A stretch of DNA of 64,000 bases from Streptomyces sp. V3I8. Its GTDB lineage: Bacteria; Actinomycetota; Actinomycetes; Streptomycetales; Streptomycetaceae. The translations under genes and the position numbers were made by a program. The stretch lies in the NCBI RefSeq assembly GCF_030817535.1, contig NZ_JAUSZL010000002.1, forward strand, positions 8,370,001 to 8,434,000, written 5' to 3'. Below are positions 35,201 through 45,295 of this stretch, piece after piece. Numbering within the stretch: the stretch's first letter is position 1; each line of letters begins with the position of its first letter. The notes under the pieces are model-generated. The model made no database searches, was not told the DNA's origin, and saw only the letters and a program-made list of their open reading frames with translations.

Positions 35201-35643
35201 CCGTCCGTACCGGCGACGCGCTCGAACCCGTCACCGTGACCGGCGACTGGACCCTCACCCTGGAGCGTGACGGGGCCACCCCGGTCACCGGGCCCCTGGG
35301 CAGCTGGACCGACCACGACCGGCTCTTCTCCGGCAGCGGCACCTACACCACCGACATCGATGTCGAGCGCGCCCGGCTGGACGGGCGCCGTGTGCTCCTC
35401 GACCTCGGGGACGTCCGTGACGTGGCCGCCGTGACTGTCAACGGCACCGCACTGCCGCCGCTGCTGTGGGCGCCGTGGACCGTCGACATCACCTCCCTGG
35501 TCAGGGCCGGCCGCAACTCCCTCGCCGTCCGGGTCGCCAACACGCTCTCCAACGAGCGCAACAAGCCGCTGCCGTCCGGCCTGCTCGGACCGGTGACCCT
35601 GCGCTTCCGGCGGCACCTCACCGTCGACCTCACCCGCGACTGA
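32236..35643 (+). CDS. Secreted GH106-like alpha-L-rhamnosidase
   Basis: 1135 residues with a clear Tat signal, DLSRRRFVAAAGAASTILAV, ending AHAAQG. Catalytic region typical of the GH106-like group: DSRPTVYWYWNGPVTPELVD, ADLRDKGMYEVILFSFDN and VWLFNDDHFPSGRAGEY; then VVPGFWDDEPFFASAE and EYVAGEQTMIP. A non-catalytic beta-sandwich resembling 3-keto-disaccharide-hydrolase/LamG modules is inserted at about 215-355. The C-terminus is a galactose-binding-like jelly roll (GSGTYTTDIDVER; PWTVDITSLVRAGRNSLAVRV). Expected to release alpha-L-rhamnose from complex glycans outside the cell. Lies between GH127 and GH78 genes on the same strand, spacers 177 and 37 bases. Confidence 0.8.
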   Translation: MSHDDLSRRRFVAAAGAASTILAVGVPATAHAAQGAATGADGATSSSEHTFSARDFADPRKDSRPTVYWYWNGPVTPELVDRQLADLRDKGMYEVILFSFDNAEMQPVFFTEEWFDIVGHVLRTAERTGMRVWLFNDDHFPSGRAGEYIVKGGTVGSRTYEPRPDLRLKALWRSTTVIEGPATVDLRRSSGVGVAAGQLVADAAVLDGVAVLRGGDGWADYVVTGSAKAEHTAAGLVVRASSDGLDGYAVTFDQTGVVTVLRLARGAEPAELLRSTRTDGFNKTKFHTVAVTVRGATLSVTLDGRDKGTVDDDRYATGGAGVRAVADQRSLWDGLTVTGADGASLHTTTFDDPADAGDFPERARLATGATAAAAAARPVGTGDATEVVDLTARLGGKHTWQVPAGRWQIDLFGGAPLVDDTQGYSRSYVDLLDDEPVELFLDIVPGEYHRRFRRYFGTVVPGFWDDEPFFASAEAHFKRLPWSPTLDQALRAVDVEPGVAYASAFDDLGRDGRIARGRYWQAVSNRFARAFRKQARWYEQRDVALITNPLYDETSPAKRIPSTGDLHKVNQWAHVPGGDIITAEYVAGEQTMIPRNPVSVAHQMGRERALLEMFGNMGWQVTPGFVHTTVGAQAARGVNLTVLHALWTDETRVYFPPPFGPRAPWWWAMRPLAEWIGRVMEAGRGTSGARTALLQPQRAAEQWTGTDRQGEVDGALTDAAYALERAQVDFDLVHEGALSGDPDLLARGDVRGGRLAVGEARYDLVVVPVTPTLDVATVRTLAEFARAGGTVVAVGALAEEEAGHRDRSLTRALTDLFGERMPGRRSTGRGHTVRVTDPAGLRAAAHEAGAAAAVLETPQDAVRVLRVHRGEDTAFLVNNEGGEHIDTSVTLPATGVPELWDPVTGGTGTAPVHRDVKNGVQLPLTLEPYQTRIVVVRHDGRTVPHLTASPLPVLAVERHGRNLRATVEASAPGSHRFTGTDGSHTYRGTVRTGDALEPVTVTGDWTLTLERDGATPVTGPLGSWTDHDRLFSGSGTYTTDIDVERARLDGRRVLLDLGDVRDVAAVTVNGTALPPLLWAPWTVDITSLVRAGRNSLAVRVANTLSNERNKPLPSGLLGPVTLRFRRHLTVDLTRD

Positions 35644-35680
35644 CCCCGGACCCCTCCCGCACGCACTCCCTGGAGCACTC

Positions 35681-38600
35681 ATGCCCGGATCCCGTCCGCG
35701 TCCCCGCAGCAGACATCGGCGCCCCGTGCCGGTCCTCCTCGCCGGGCTGACCGCGTTCGCCACCGTGCTGGCCGGCGCCGTCACCGCCGACGCCACCACC
35801 ACCGCCACCATCAGCCCGGACCGGCTGCGCACCCAGCACCTGAGCCAGGCCCTCGGCATCGACGACACCACGCCCGACCTGAGCTGGGAGACCGCGGCCC
35901 GCGCCGCGGACACCCGGCAGAGCGCCTACCGCGTCCAGGCGGCGAGCTCGCCGGACCTGCTGCGACGCGGCAGGCCCGACCTGTGGGACTCGGGCAAGGT
36001 CCGCTCGACGGTCCCGCGGACCACGTACGCGGGGAAGGAGCTCGGCTCCCGCGACCGCGTGTACTGGCGGGTCATGCTCTGGTCGTCGCACGGGCCGCGT
36101 GACTCGGGCTGGAGCGGCACCGCCGTCTTCGAGACCGGCCTGACCCGGCAGTCCGACTGGGACGCCGACTGGATCACCCACCCGGACTGGCGGCTGAGCG
36201 GGCGCACCGCCGAGCCGGTCGTCGTCGAGGTCCCCCGCACGACGGCCCGTTACGTGCGGCTGGACGTCACGAAACTGGGGCTGCCGCTGGAGGAGAACTT
36301 CCCCGACCGCACCTGGCGCGTCCAGCTCGGCGAGATCGACGTCCGCGACTCCGCCACCTCCACCGAGGGCCTGGCCCGCGGCGCCGCAGTGACGGCCTCC
36401 GAGACCAACACCCTGCGCAAGACCTGGGAGCCGGCCCTGGCCGCCGACGGCCTGCCCAACAGCGCGCTGCAGACCGCCGCCGGCTACGCGAGCGCGGCCC
36501 ACACCGGCGCCGACGTCTCCGGCACACCCGTGGTCGTGACCCTCGACCTCAAGTCGGCCAAGACCTTCGACCAGGTGGCGCTGTACCCGCGCGCCGACGT
36601 CCTGACCGCGGACGGCCGCGTCCCGAACTTTCCCGTGGACTACGCCCTGTCGGGCGGCGACAGCGCCACCGGCCCGTTCACCACCCTCGCCCGCGTCGAC
36701 GGACAGAAGGCCCCCGAGCCGTACCTCCCGGCCGGACTGCCCCTGCTCACCGACGACTTCAAGCTCCCCGGGAAGGTGCGCAGCGCCCGCCTGTACATCG
36801 GCGGCCTCGGCATCTACGACGCCACACTCAACGGCGAACCCGTGGGCGACGCCGTCCTGGAACCCGCCAACACCGACTACGCCGAACGCGTCCAGTACGC
36901 CACCTACGACGTCACCGACCGGCTGCGCGCCGGCGCCAACACCCTCGGGGCCGCCCTCGGCAACGGCATGTCCAACGTCGTGAGCACCGCCGACCGCTAC
37001 CGCAAGCTGTACGGCAACCTGAGCGACCCCAAGCTGATCGCCCGGCTGGAGGTGACCCTGGCCGACGGCAGCGTGCGCACCGTCACGAGCGGCGACGACT
37101 GGCGCACCACCCTGGGACCCACCACCTCCTCCAACTGGTACGGCGGCGAGGACTACGACGCCCGCCGCGAGATCGCGCACTGGGACGAGCCGGGCGGCGA
37201 CCGCCGCGGCTGGACCGAGGCCGTCACGGTGGCCGCTCCCGGTGGCGCGGAGAAGCCGGCCGTGCTCAGCGCCCGCGAGACCGAACCCATCAGGGTCGTC
37301 GAGACGCTCAAGGGCAAGGAGGTCGAAGGGGCTCCGAACAGCCGGGTGTTCGACCTCGGACGCAACATCGCCGGCTGGCCGGAGATCACCGTCAGCGCGC
37401 CCGCCGGCACGCCCGTCCGCGTCTACCCGGCCGAGAGCCTCAAGGACGGCCACGCCTTCCAGTCCATCAGCAACGTCGGCGGACCCCTCTGGGACAGCTA
37501 CACCACCCGCGGCGCCCGCACCGAGACCTGGCACCCGCGCTTCAGCTACCACGGCTTCCGCTACCTGGAACTCAGGGGTGTGCCCGAGGGCGCGAAGGTG
37601 ACCGTACGCGGCAAGGTGCTGCGCACCGACAACACCTCGGCCGGTGACTTCGAGAGCTCCGACCCGCTCGTCAACGACATCCACTCACTGATCCGGCGGT
37701 CCGTCGAGGGCAACATGATGAGCGTCCTCACCGACTGCCCCAGCCGGGAGAAACTGGGCTGGCTGGAGCAGAACCAGCTCGTCTTCCCGGCGCTCGCCGG
37801 CAACTACGACATGCGCTCCTACCTGCGCAAGATCGTGCGCGACATGGCCGACGCGCAGACCACGGACGGGCTGATCCCCAGCACCGTGCCCGAGTACACC
37901 AGCCTGCCCGGCGCCTACCGCAACGACTCCAACTGGGGCGGCGCGTTCGTCCTCGTCCCCTGGCAGCTCTACACGACCTACGGCGACCGGGACACGATGG
38001 CCACGTACTACCCGCGCATGCGGCGGTACGCCGACTTCCTCGGCACCCAGGTGTCCGGCGGGATCCTCGACTACGGGCTCGGCGACTGGTTCACCCCGGA
38101 CCGCACCTTCCCGCGGGCCGTCGCCGGCACCTACGGCTACTGGCGTGTTCTCGACGCCCTGAGCGCGACGGCCGCCGTCCTCGGTGACCAGGAAGCGGCC
38201 GACACGTACCGGGCGAAGGCCGACGCGAGCGCGACAGCCCTCGCCGCGAAGTACTACGACTCCGCCACCGGCACCTTCGGCGGCGGTGGCCAGGGCGCCG
38301 AGGCCCTCGCCCTCGACATGGGCGCGTACCCGGCGGGGGAGAAGGACCGCCTGCTCACCCACTTCACCACCGCCGTGAAGGACGCCGGGTACCACCTGAC
38401 GCTCGGCGAGATCTCCCTGCCGGCCGCGTTCCGCGTCCTGTCCGTCAACGGCCGCGACGACATCGTCCACTCGATCGCCACGCAGACCACCAGCCCCAGC
38501 TACGGCTACCAGGTGCGCGCCGGCAACACCACGCTCGGCGAGTCCTGGGACGGCGGACCCGGCCAGTCGCAGAACCACTTCATGCTCGGCGCCGTCGACT

Positions 38601-38938
38601 CCTGGTTCACCACCCGCGTCGCGGGCATCGGGCAGACCGCCGACTCGGTCGGCTACGCCGAACTGCTCGTCGACCCCGCCGTCGAGGGCGACCTGACCTC
38701 GGCGTCCGGCTCGTACCGCACGCCGTACGGAGTCGCGCGGACCGGGTGGAAGCGGGACGGCGGCCGGTTCCGCCTCACCGTGGACGTGCCCGCGGGCAGC
38801 ACGGCGGAGGTGCACGTCCCCCTGTTCGGCGGGAAGGCCACGGCACCCGCCGGGGCACACCCCGTGCGCACCGCGGGGGACGAGGCGGTGTACGAGGTCG
38901 GCTCCGGCAGCTGGACCTTCCGCTCGACCGCCCCGTAG
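35681..38938 (+). CDS. Secreted GH78 alpha-L-rhamnosidase
   Basis: 1085 residues. Signal peptide at the N-terminus (RPVPVLLAGLTAFATVLAGAV). Bacterial rhamnosidase layout: Fn3-like start (LRTQHLSQALGIDDTTPDLSW), an F5/8-type-C-like beta-sandwich inserted around 185-330, the N-domain ARLYIGGLGIYDATLNGEPVG, then the (alpha/alpha)6 barrel with TDCPSREKLGWLEQNQLVF, the family's acidic active-site segment, SNWGGAFVLVPWQLYTTYGD and GESWDGGPGQSQNH, and a C-terminal jelly roll. Cleaves terminal alpha-L-rhamnosides. Only 37 bases after the GH106-like gene, so an operon. Confidence 0.92.
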   Translation: MPGSRPRPRSRHRRPVPVLLAGLTAFATVLAGAVTADATTTATISPDRLRTQHLSQALGIDDTTPDLSWETAARAADTRQSAYRVQAASSPDLLRRGRPDLWDSGKVRSTVPRTTYAGKELGSRDRVYWRVMLWSSHGPRDSGWSGTAVFETGLTRQSDWDADWITHPDWRLSGRTAEPVVVEVPRTTARYVRLDVTKLGLPLEENFPDRTWRVQLGEIDVRDSATSTEGLARGAAVTASETNTLRKTWEPALAADGLPNSALQTAAGYASAAHTGADVSGTPVVVTLDLKSAKTFDQVALYPRADVLTADGRVPNFPVDYALSGGDSATGPFTTLARVDGQKAPEPYLPAGLPLLTDDFKLPGKVRSARLYIGGLGIYDATLNGEPVGDAVLEPANTDYAERVQYATYDVTDRLRAGANTLGAALGNGMSNVVSTADRYRKLYGNLSDPKLIARLEVTLADGSVRTVTSGDDWRTTLGPTTSSNWYGGEDYDARREIAHWDEPGGDRRGWTEAVTVAAPGGAEKPAVLSARETEPIRVVETLKGKEVEGAPNSRVFDLGRNIAGWPEITVSAPAGTPVRVYPAESLKDGHAFQSISNVGGPLWDSYTTRGARTETWHPRFSYHGFRYLELRGVPEGAKVTVRGKVLRTDNTSAGDFESSDPLVNDIHSLIRRSVEGNMMSVLTDCPSREKLGWLEQNQLVFPALAGNYDMRSYLRKIVRDMADAQTTDGLIPSTVPEYTSLPGAYRNDSNWGGAFVLVPWQLYTTYGDRDTMATYYPRMRRYADFLGTQVSGGILDYGLGDWFTPDRTFPRAVAGTYGYWRVLDALSATAAVLGDQEAADTYRAKADASATALAAKYYDSATGTFGGGGQGAEALALDMGAYPAGEKDRLLTHFTTAVKDAGYHLTLGEISLPAAFRVLSVNGRDDIVHSIATQTTSPSYGYQVRAGNTTLGESWDGGPGQSQNHFMLGAVDSWFTTRVAGIGQTADSVGYAELLVDPAVEGDLTSASGSYRTPYGVARTGWKRDGGRFRLTVDVPAGSTAEVHVPLFGGKATAPAGAHPVRTAGDEAVYEVGSGSWTFRSTAP

Positions 38939-38956
38939 CCGGGCGCCCTCCCGGAA

Positions 38957-39007
38957 CACCACGACGGGCGCGCACCCCGGCCACCGGGGTGCGCACCCGT
39001 CGTGGTG
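38957..39007. terminator. Strong bidirectional terminator
   Basis: A 24-base arm (38957-38980) pairs with 38984-39007 across a 3-base loop with only one mismatch. It sits between the GH78 gene (plus) and the GAPDH gene (minus), 18 bases after the GH78 stop, and probably ends both. Confidence 0.88.
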
Positions 39008-39021
39008 CGGTGCCGCCCGGA

Positions 39022-40468
39022 TCAGACCGCGGGCGCCGGATAGGTCGGGTACTCGACCCCGGACACGTACTGGACGACCCGGACGACCTGGCAGGAGTAG
39101 CCGAACTCGTTGTCGTACCAGAGGTAGAGGATCGCGTTGTCGCCGTCGACCTTGGTGGCTCCGGCGTCGACGATCGAGGCGTGGCGGGAACCGATGAAGT
39201 CGCTGGAGACCGCGTCGGGGGCGGTGGTGAAGTCGATCTGCCGCTTCAGCGGGGACGTCAGAGACACCTCCCGCAGGTGGTCCAGGACCTCCTCGCGGGT
39301 CGTCTCGCGCCCGAGCCGCAGGCTGAGGATGGCGATCGACACGTCCGGCACGGGCACCCGGATCGAGCTGCCGGTGATCGGCGCGTCGAGGTCGGGCAGC
39401 GCCTTGGCCACGGCGGAGGCGGCGCCCGTCTCGGTGATCACCATGTTGAGCGGCGCCGAACGGCCACGCCGGTCCGCCTTGTGGTAGTTGTCCAGCAGGT
39501 TCTGGTCGTTGGTGAACGAGTGGACGGTCTCCACGTGTCCGCGCAGGACGCCGTACTCGTCGGCCATCGCCTTCAGCGGCGGGACGATCGCGTTGGTCGT
39601 GCAGGACGCGCAGGACAGGATCTGCTCGTCCGGCTTGATCGTGTCGTGGTTGACGCCGTGCACGATGTTGGGGACGTCGCCCTTGCCGGGAGCGGTCAGC
39701 ACGACCTTGTCGATCCCGGGACGCAGATGCTGCGACAGCCCCTCGCGGTCGCGCCACCTGCCGGTGTTGTCGATGAGGAGGGCGTCCTTGATGCCGTACG
39801 CCGTGTAGTCGACCTCCGACGGGTCGTTCGCGTAGATCACCTTGATCGCGTTGCCGTTGGCGACGATCGTGCTGCTCGCCTCGTCCACGGTGATCGTGCC
39901 CTGGAACTGGCCGTGGATCGAGTCGCGGCGCAGCAGCGAGGCCCGCTTGACGATGTCCTGGTCCCCTCCCCCGCCGCACGACGACGGCGCGCAGCCGCAG
40001 ACCGTTGCCGGAACCCGCCTTCTCGATGAGCAGGCGGGCGACGAGACGGCCGATGCGGCCGAAGCCGTACAGGACGACATCGCGCCCCTCGCGGCTCTCG
40101 GTCCTGCCGGCGCCCGTGGCGCCGGCGACGGCCTCCGCGGTGAAGGCCTCGACCGTCAGACCGCGGTCGTCGCCGCGATGGGTGGCGGCGAGCATCCCGA
40201 TGTCGATCTGGGCGGGACCGAGGTCGAGCGTGGTCAGGGCCCGCAGGTAGGGCAGGGTCTCGGTGACCGAGAGCTCCTCACCGGCGATCTGCCGGGCGAA
40301 CCGGTGGGTCTTCAGGATGCTGACCACCGACTTGTTCACCAAGGAGCGGCTGTGCAGCAGGACGGTGACGTCCCGCTCGCGGTGCAGCTTCCCGATGATC
40401 GGGATCATCGACTCCGCGATCTCCTCGCGGTGCTTCCAACTGGTGAACGCGTCGTCATTGACAGTCAC
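39022..40468 (-). pseudogene. gap: Long-form glyceraldehyde-3-phosphate dehydrogenase with one frameshift
   Basis: About 481 residues when repaired, the long GAPDH type with an extra N-terminal segment of roughly 130 residues (SWKHREEIAESMIPIIGKLH; LPYLRALTTLDLGPAQIDIG). GTG start at 40468. NAD site VVLYGFGRIGRLVARLL; then the reading frame shifts within a G run (plus-strand C4/C5 at 39963-39972). After it: IVKRASLLRRDSIHGQF, catalytic SCASCTTNAIVPPLKAM, HSFTNDQNLLDNYHKADRRG and WYDNEFGYSCQVVRVVQYVS. Removing one G gives RRGRDQDIVKRAS, exactly what the family shows. Every catalytic residue is intact, so a sequencing indel or a very recent mutation is likely. A different, shorter housekeeping gap normally exists elsewhere in Streptomyces. 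Confidence 0.82.
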
Positions 40469-40469
40469 A

Positions 40470-40509
40470 GGTTTATCTTTCGAGCTAGGCGGTGCTCATA
40501 TGATAAACC
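40470..40509. promoter_or_regulatory. Inverted repeat before the GAPDH gene
   Basis: GGTTTATC (40470-40477) and GATAAACC (40502-40509) form perfect 8-bp arms across 24 bases, in an A/T-rich patch immediately upstream of the GTG at 40468. Centre-to-centre arm spacing is 32 bp, three turns, so two half-sites on one face are possible. The repeat would also overlap the transcription start of the gene. Confidence 0.45.
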
Positions 40510-40614
40510 GTCCGTGATCTCGTCCTGAACGCGGCCCGGCACCTCATGCCTGTGGCCCGCCGCAGGGGCGGGCCACAGGTACTGCCCAGCTAATGGGTGC
40601 CGCTCAGCCGGCTG

Positions 40615-43161
<2,547 letters not shown>

Positions 43162-43489
43162 ACGTTGACTCCGTGCGGGTGTGGAGGGGTGGGGAGGGTA
43201 CGCAGGGGTGCGGAGCGAGCTGGAGGAACTCAAAACCAGTACGGTGACGCTTAGTTCAGGTGTTGATTTAAGTAATGAATCAACTGCTCGGCAACCCGTC
43301 GGACAACACTTCTTCACGAGAAGCCGGAACGTTTCCGCGAACGGAGCCGCTCCTACGGCCGGGAAGGGACCCGAAAAAGGGGGCCGCACCCCTGGCGAAC
43401 GGGACCGGCCGCCGACGCGAGGTCGGCGGCCGGTGCGGGGCGGTCGGGGCAGTGGTCGGGCGGGCGGGCGGTACGGGCGGGACGCGGTC
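43162..43489. promoter_or_regulatory. Upstream region of the beta-helix gene
   Basis: 328 bases. An A/T-rich patch carries GTTGATT (43262-43268) and AATCAAC (43278-43284), perfect arms across nine bases, about 100 bases before the ATG at 43161; a possible operator or promoter element. The part next to the BrkB gene holds the terminator listed separately. No gene is supported. Confidence 0.5.
43404..43434. terminator. 13-bp perfect hairpin after the BrkB gene
   Basis: ACCGGCCGCCGAC (43404-43416) pairs fully with GTCGGCGGCCGGT (43422-43434) around a GCGAG loop, 56 bases beyond the BrkB-family stop on the minus strand. Confidence 0.8.
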
Positions 43490-44542
43490 TCATTCCCCGA
43501 CGCGGCGCTGTTCCGACTCGGTCCAGGCGCGGGTGTCCCGGGGCGGGAGGTAGGGCTCCTCCATCTCCGGCAGACCGCCCGCGATGGCACGCTGCCGGGC
43601 CATCTCGGAGTCGAACTCGAGGCCCAGCAGGATCGCGATGTTGCTGATCCACAGCCAGATCAGGAAGATGATGACACCGGCGAGCGTGCCGTACGTCTTG
43701 TTGTACGAGCCGAAGTTCGCCACGTAGAAGGCGAAGCCGGCCGAGGCGATCAGCCAGATCACCAGGGCCAGCACACTCCCCGGGGTGATCCACTTGAAGC
43801 CGCGGCCCTTCACGTTCGGAGTCGCCCAGTAGAGCAGCGCGATCATGATCGTGACCAGCACGACGAGCACCGGCCACTTCGCGATCGACCACACCGTCAG
43901 CGCGGTGTCGCCGATCCCCAGCGCCCCGCTGACCTCACGGGCCAGACCGCCGGTGAACACCACGATCAGCGCGCTGAAGACCGCCAGGACGAGGAGTACG
44001 ACGGTCACGCCCACCCGGATGGGCAGCACTTTCCAGACCGGGCGCCCCTCGGGCATGTCGTAGACGGCGTTGGCGGAGCGGATGAAGGCCGCCACGTAAC
44101 CGGAGGCCGACCACACGGCAAGGACGATACTGACCACGGCCATGATCGAGCCGATGCCGCCACGGCCCTGGAGCTGCGTCACCGCGTCGCTGATGATGTC
44201 CCGGGCCGACCCGGGAGCCAGCTTCTTGAGGTTGTCCAGGACCTCCTGGGTCGCCGACTTCCCCGCGACGCCGAGCAGCGACACCAGCAGCAGCAGCGCC
44301 GGGAACAGCGAGAGGATCCCGTAGTACGTGAGGGACGCGGCGCGGTCGGCGAGCTCGTCGTCCTGGAACTCCTTGACCGTGCCTTTGAGCACGGCCATCC
44401 AGGAGCGCTTGGGCAGCTCGGTGGGCTTGTCCGGTGCCTGTTCGTCGATCTGCTCGGTCGTCCGTCCCGGGTCCTGGGGCCGGTGCTGTCCGGGTCCCGG
44501 CGCGGTGACGTCGTCCTGATCGGATTTCGATGTCCTTGCCAT
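43490..44542 (-). CDS. YihY/BrkB family inner-membrane protein
   Basis: 350 residues. A hydrophilic N-terminal tail of about 45 residues, then the BrkB core: ELPKRSWMAVLKGTVKEFQD, LADRAASLTYYGILSLFPAL, QGRGGIGSIMAVVSIVLAVW and about six membrane helices, with YWATPNVKGRGFKWITPGSV in the fourth loop and LGLEFDSEMARQRAI at the end. Role in bacteria unclear despite the historic virulence-factor and ribonuclease-BN names; proposed as a transporter. ATG at 44542. Divergent from the SRPBCC gene across 169 bases. Confidence 0.92.
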   Translation of the reverse strand: MARTSKSDQDDVTAPGPGQHRPQDPGRTTEQIDEQAPDKPTELPKRSWMAVLKGTVKEFQDDELADRAASLTYYGILSLFPALLLLVSLLGVAGKSATQEVLDNLKKLAPGSARDIISDAVTQLQGRGGIGSIMAVVSIVLAVWSASGYVAAFIRSANAVYDMPEGRPVWKVLPIRVGVTVVLLVLAVFSALIVVFTGGLAREVSGALGIGDTALTVWSIAKWPVLVVLVTIMIALLYWATPNVKGRGFKWITPGSVLALVIWLIASAGFAFYVANFGSYNKTYGTLAGVIIFLIWLWISNIAILLGLEFDSEMARQRAIAGGLPEMEEPYLPPRDTRAWTESEQRRVGE

Positions 44543-44711
44543 GGCGGACGGGTATCCCGACCCGTTCCACCCATGCGCCGATCGGCCACTCCCGAGAGTT
44601 GTGGGCGGGAGAGTCGTAGGCGGGCGCACATCGGGTACCCGCCGCGGCGAGACGAGATCCACGGAGCGCAATGCCCGCTCCGTGGCCGCTCTGTAGAGAG
44701 GAGTCACTCTG

Positions 44712-45170
44712 ATGAGCACGGTCAAGGAATCGGTCGAGGTCGACGTTCCGGTCAGCGTCGCCTACAACCAGTGGACCCAGTTCGAGGAGTTCCCGAACTT
44801 CATGGAGGGGGTCGAGGAGATCAAGCAGCTCGACGAGCGTCACAACCACTGGACCACGAAGATCGCCGGGGTCAAGCGGGAGTTCGACACCGAGATCGTC
44901 GACCAGTTCCCCGACGAGCGGATCACCTGGCGCAGCACCAGCGGTGACACCAAGCAGAAGGGCACGGTCAGCTTCCAGCGCCTGGACGAGACACACACGC
45001 GGGTCCAGCTCGTGATGGACGTCGAGCCGACCGGGGTGGTGGAGAAGGCGGGCGACCTGACGGGAACGATCGACCGCCGCATCAAGGGCGACATGCGCCG
45101 CTTCAAGGAGTACATCGAGCAGCACGGGGGCGCGTCCGGCTCCTGGCGGGGCCGTATCCAGCCCGGCTGA
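44712..45170 (+). CDS. SRPBCC family (cyclase/dehydrase-like) protein
   Basis: 152 residues, a single START-like hydrophobic cavity domain: VEVDVPVSVAYNQWTQFEEF, FPNFMEGVEEIKQLDE, ITWRSTSGDTKQKGTVSFQR, MRRFKEYIEQHG. Similar proteins are common next to membrane-stress genes in Actinobacteria; no polyketide genes are near, so the cyclase name should not be taken as function. GAGAGGAG lies before the ATG. The stop codon falls in the first unit of a four-unit tandem repeat. Confidence 0.88.
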   Translation: MSTVKESVEVDVPVSVAYNQWTQFEEFPNFMEGVEEIKQLDERHNHWTTKIAGVKREFDTEIVDQFPDERITWRSTSGDTKQKGTVSFQRLDETHTRVQLVMDVEPTGVVEKAGDLTGTIDRRIKGDMRRFKEYIEQHGGASGSWRGRIQPG

Positions 45171-45214
45171 TCCAGCCCGGTTGATCCGGGCCGGCTGATC
45201 CTGGGCCGGCCGAC
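45159..45214 (+). repeat. Four tandem 14-base repeats over the SRPBCC stop codon
   Basis: Units at 45159-45172, 45173-45186, 45187-45200 and 45201-45214, consensus CAGCCCGGCTGATC, with increasing divergence to the right. TGA in unit 1 is the SRPBCC stop; units 2 and 3 carry TGA in the same relative place. GCCGGC/GCCCGGC cores allow short hairpins. Confidence 0.8.
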
Positions 45215-45295
45215 CGGGCCGCCACCCCCGCGGGGCGCGACGACGCCACCGCGGGGGAGCCCGCCGTACGCGAAGGCCACGGGGAGGCTGCAACG

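Noticed and set aside
32230..35913. 1227-codon open frame on the minus strand
   Set aside because: Shadow of the GH106-like gene; low-complexity V/G/D-rich translation with no recognisable domain, whereas the plus-strand frame has a Tat signal and glycosidase motifs.
35630..37684. 684-codon minus-strand open frame
   Set aside because: Antisense to the GH78 gene, which has a signal peptide and rhamnosidase motifs; typical high-GC artefact.
44712..45170. SRPBCC protein as a polyketide cyclase
   Set aside because: No polyketide synthase or tailoring genes in the window; the single domain is a general lipid/small-molecule cavity fold.
45159..45214. Tandem repeats as a CRISPR array
   Set aside because: Units are 14 bases, contiguous without spacers, and there are no cas genes.
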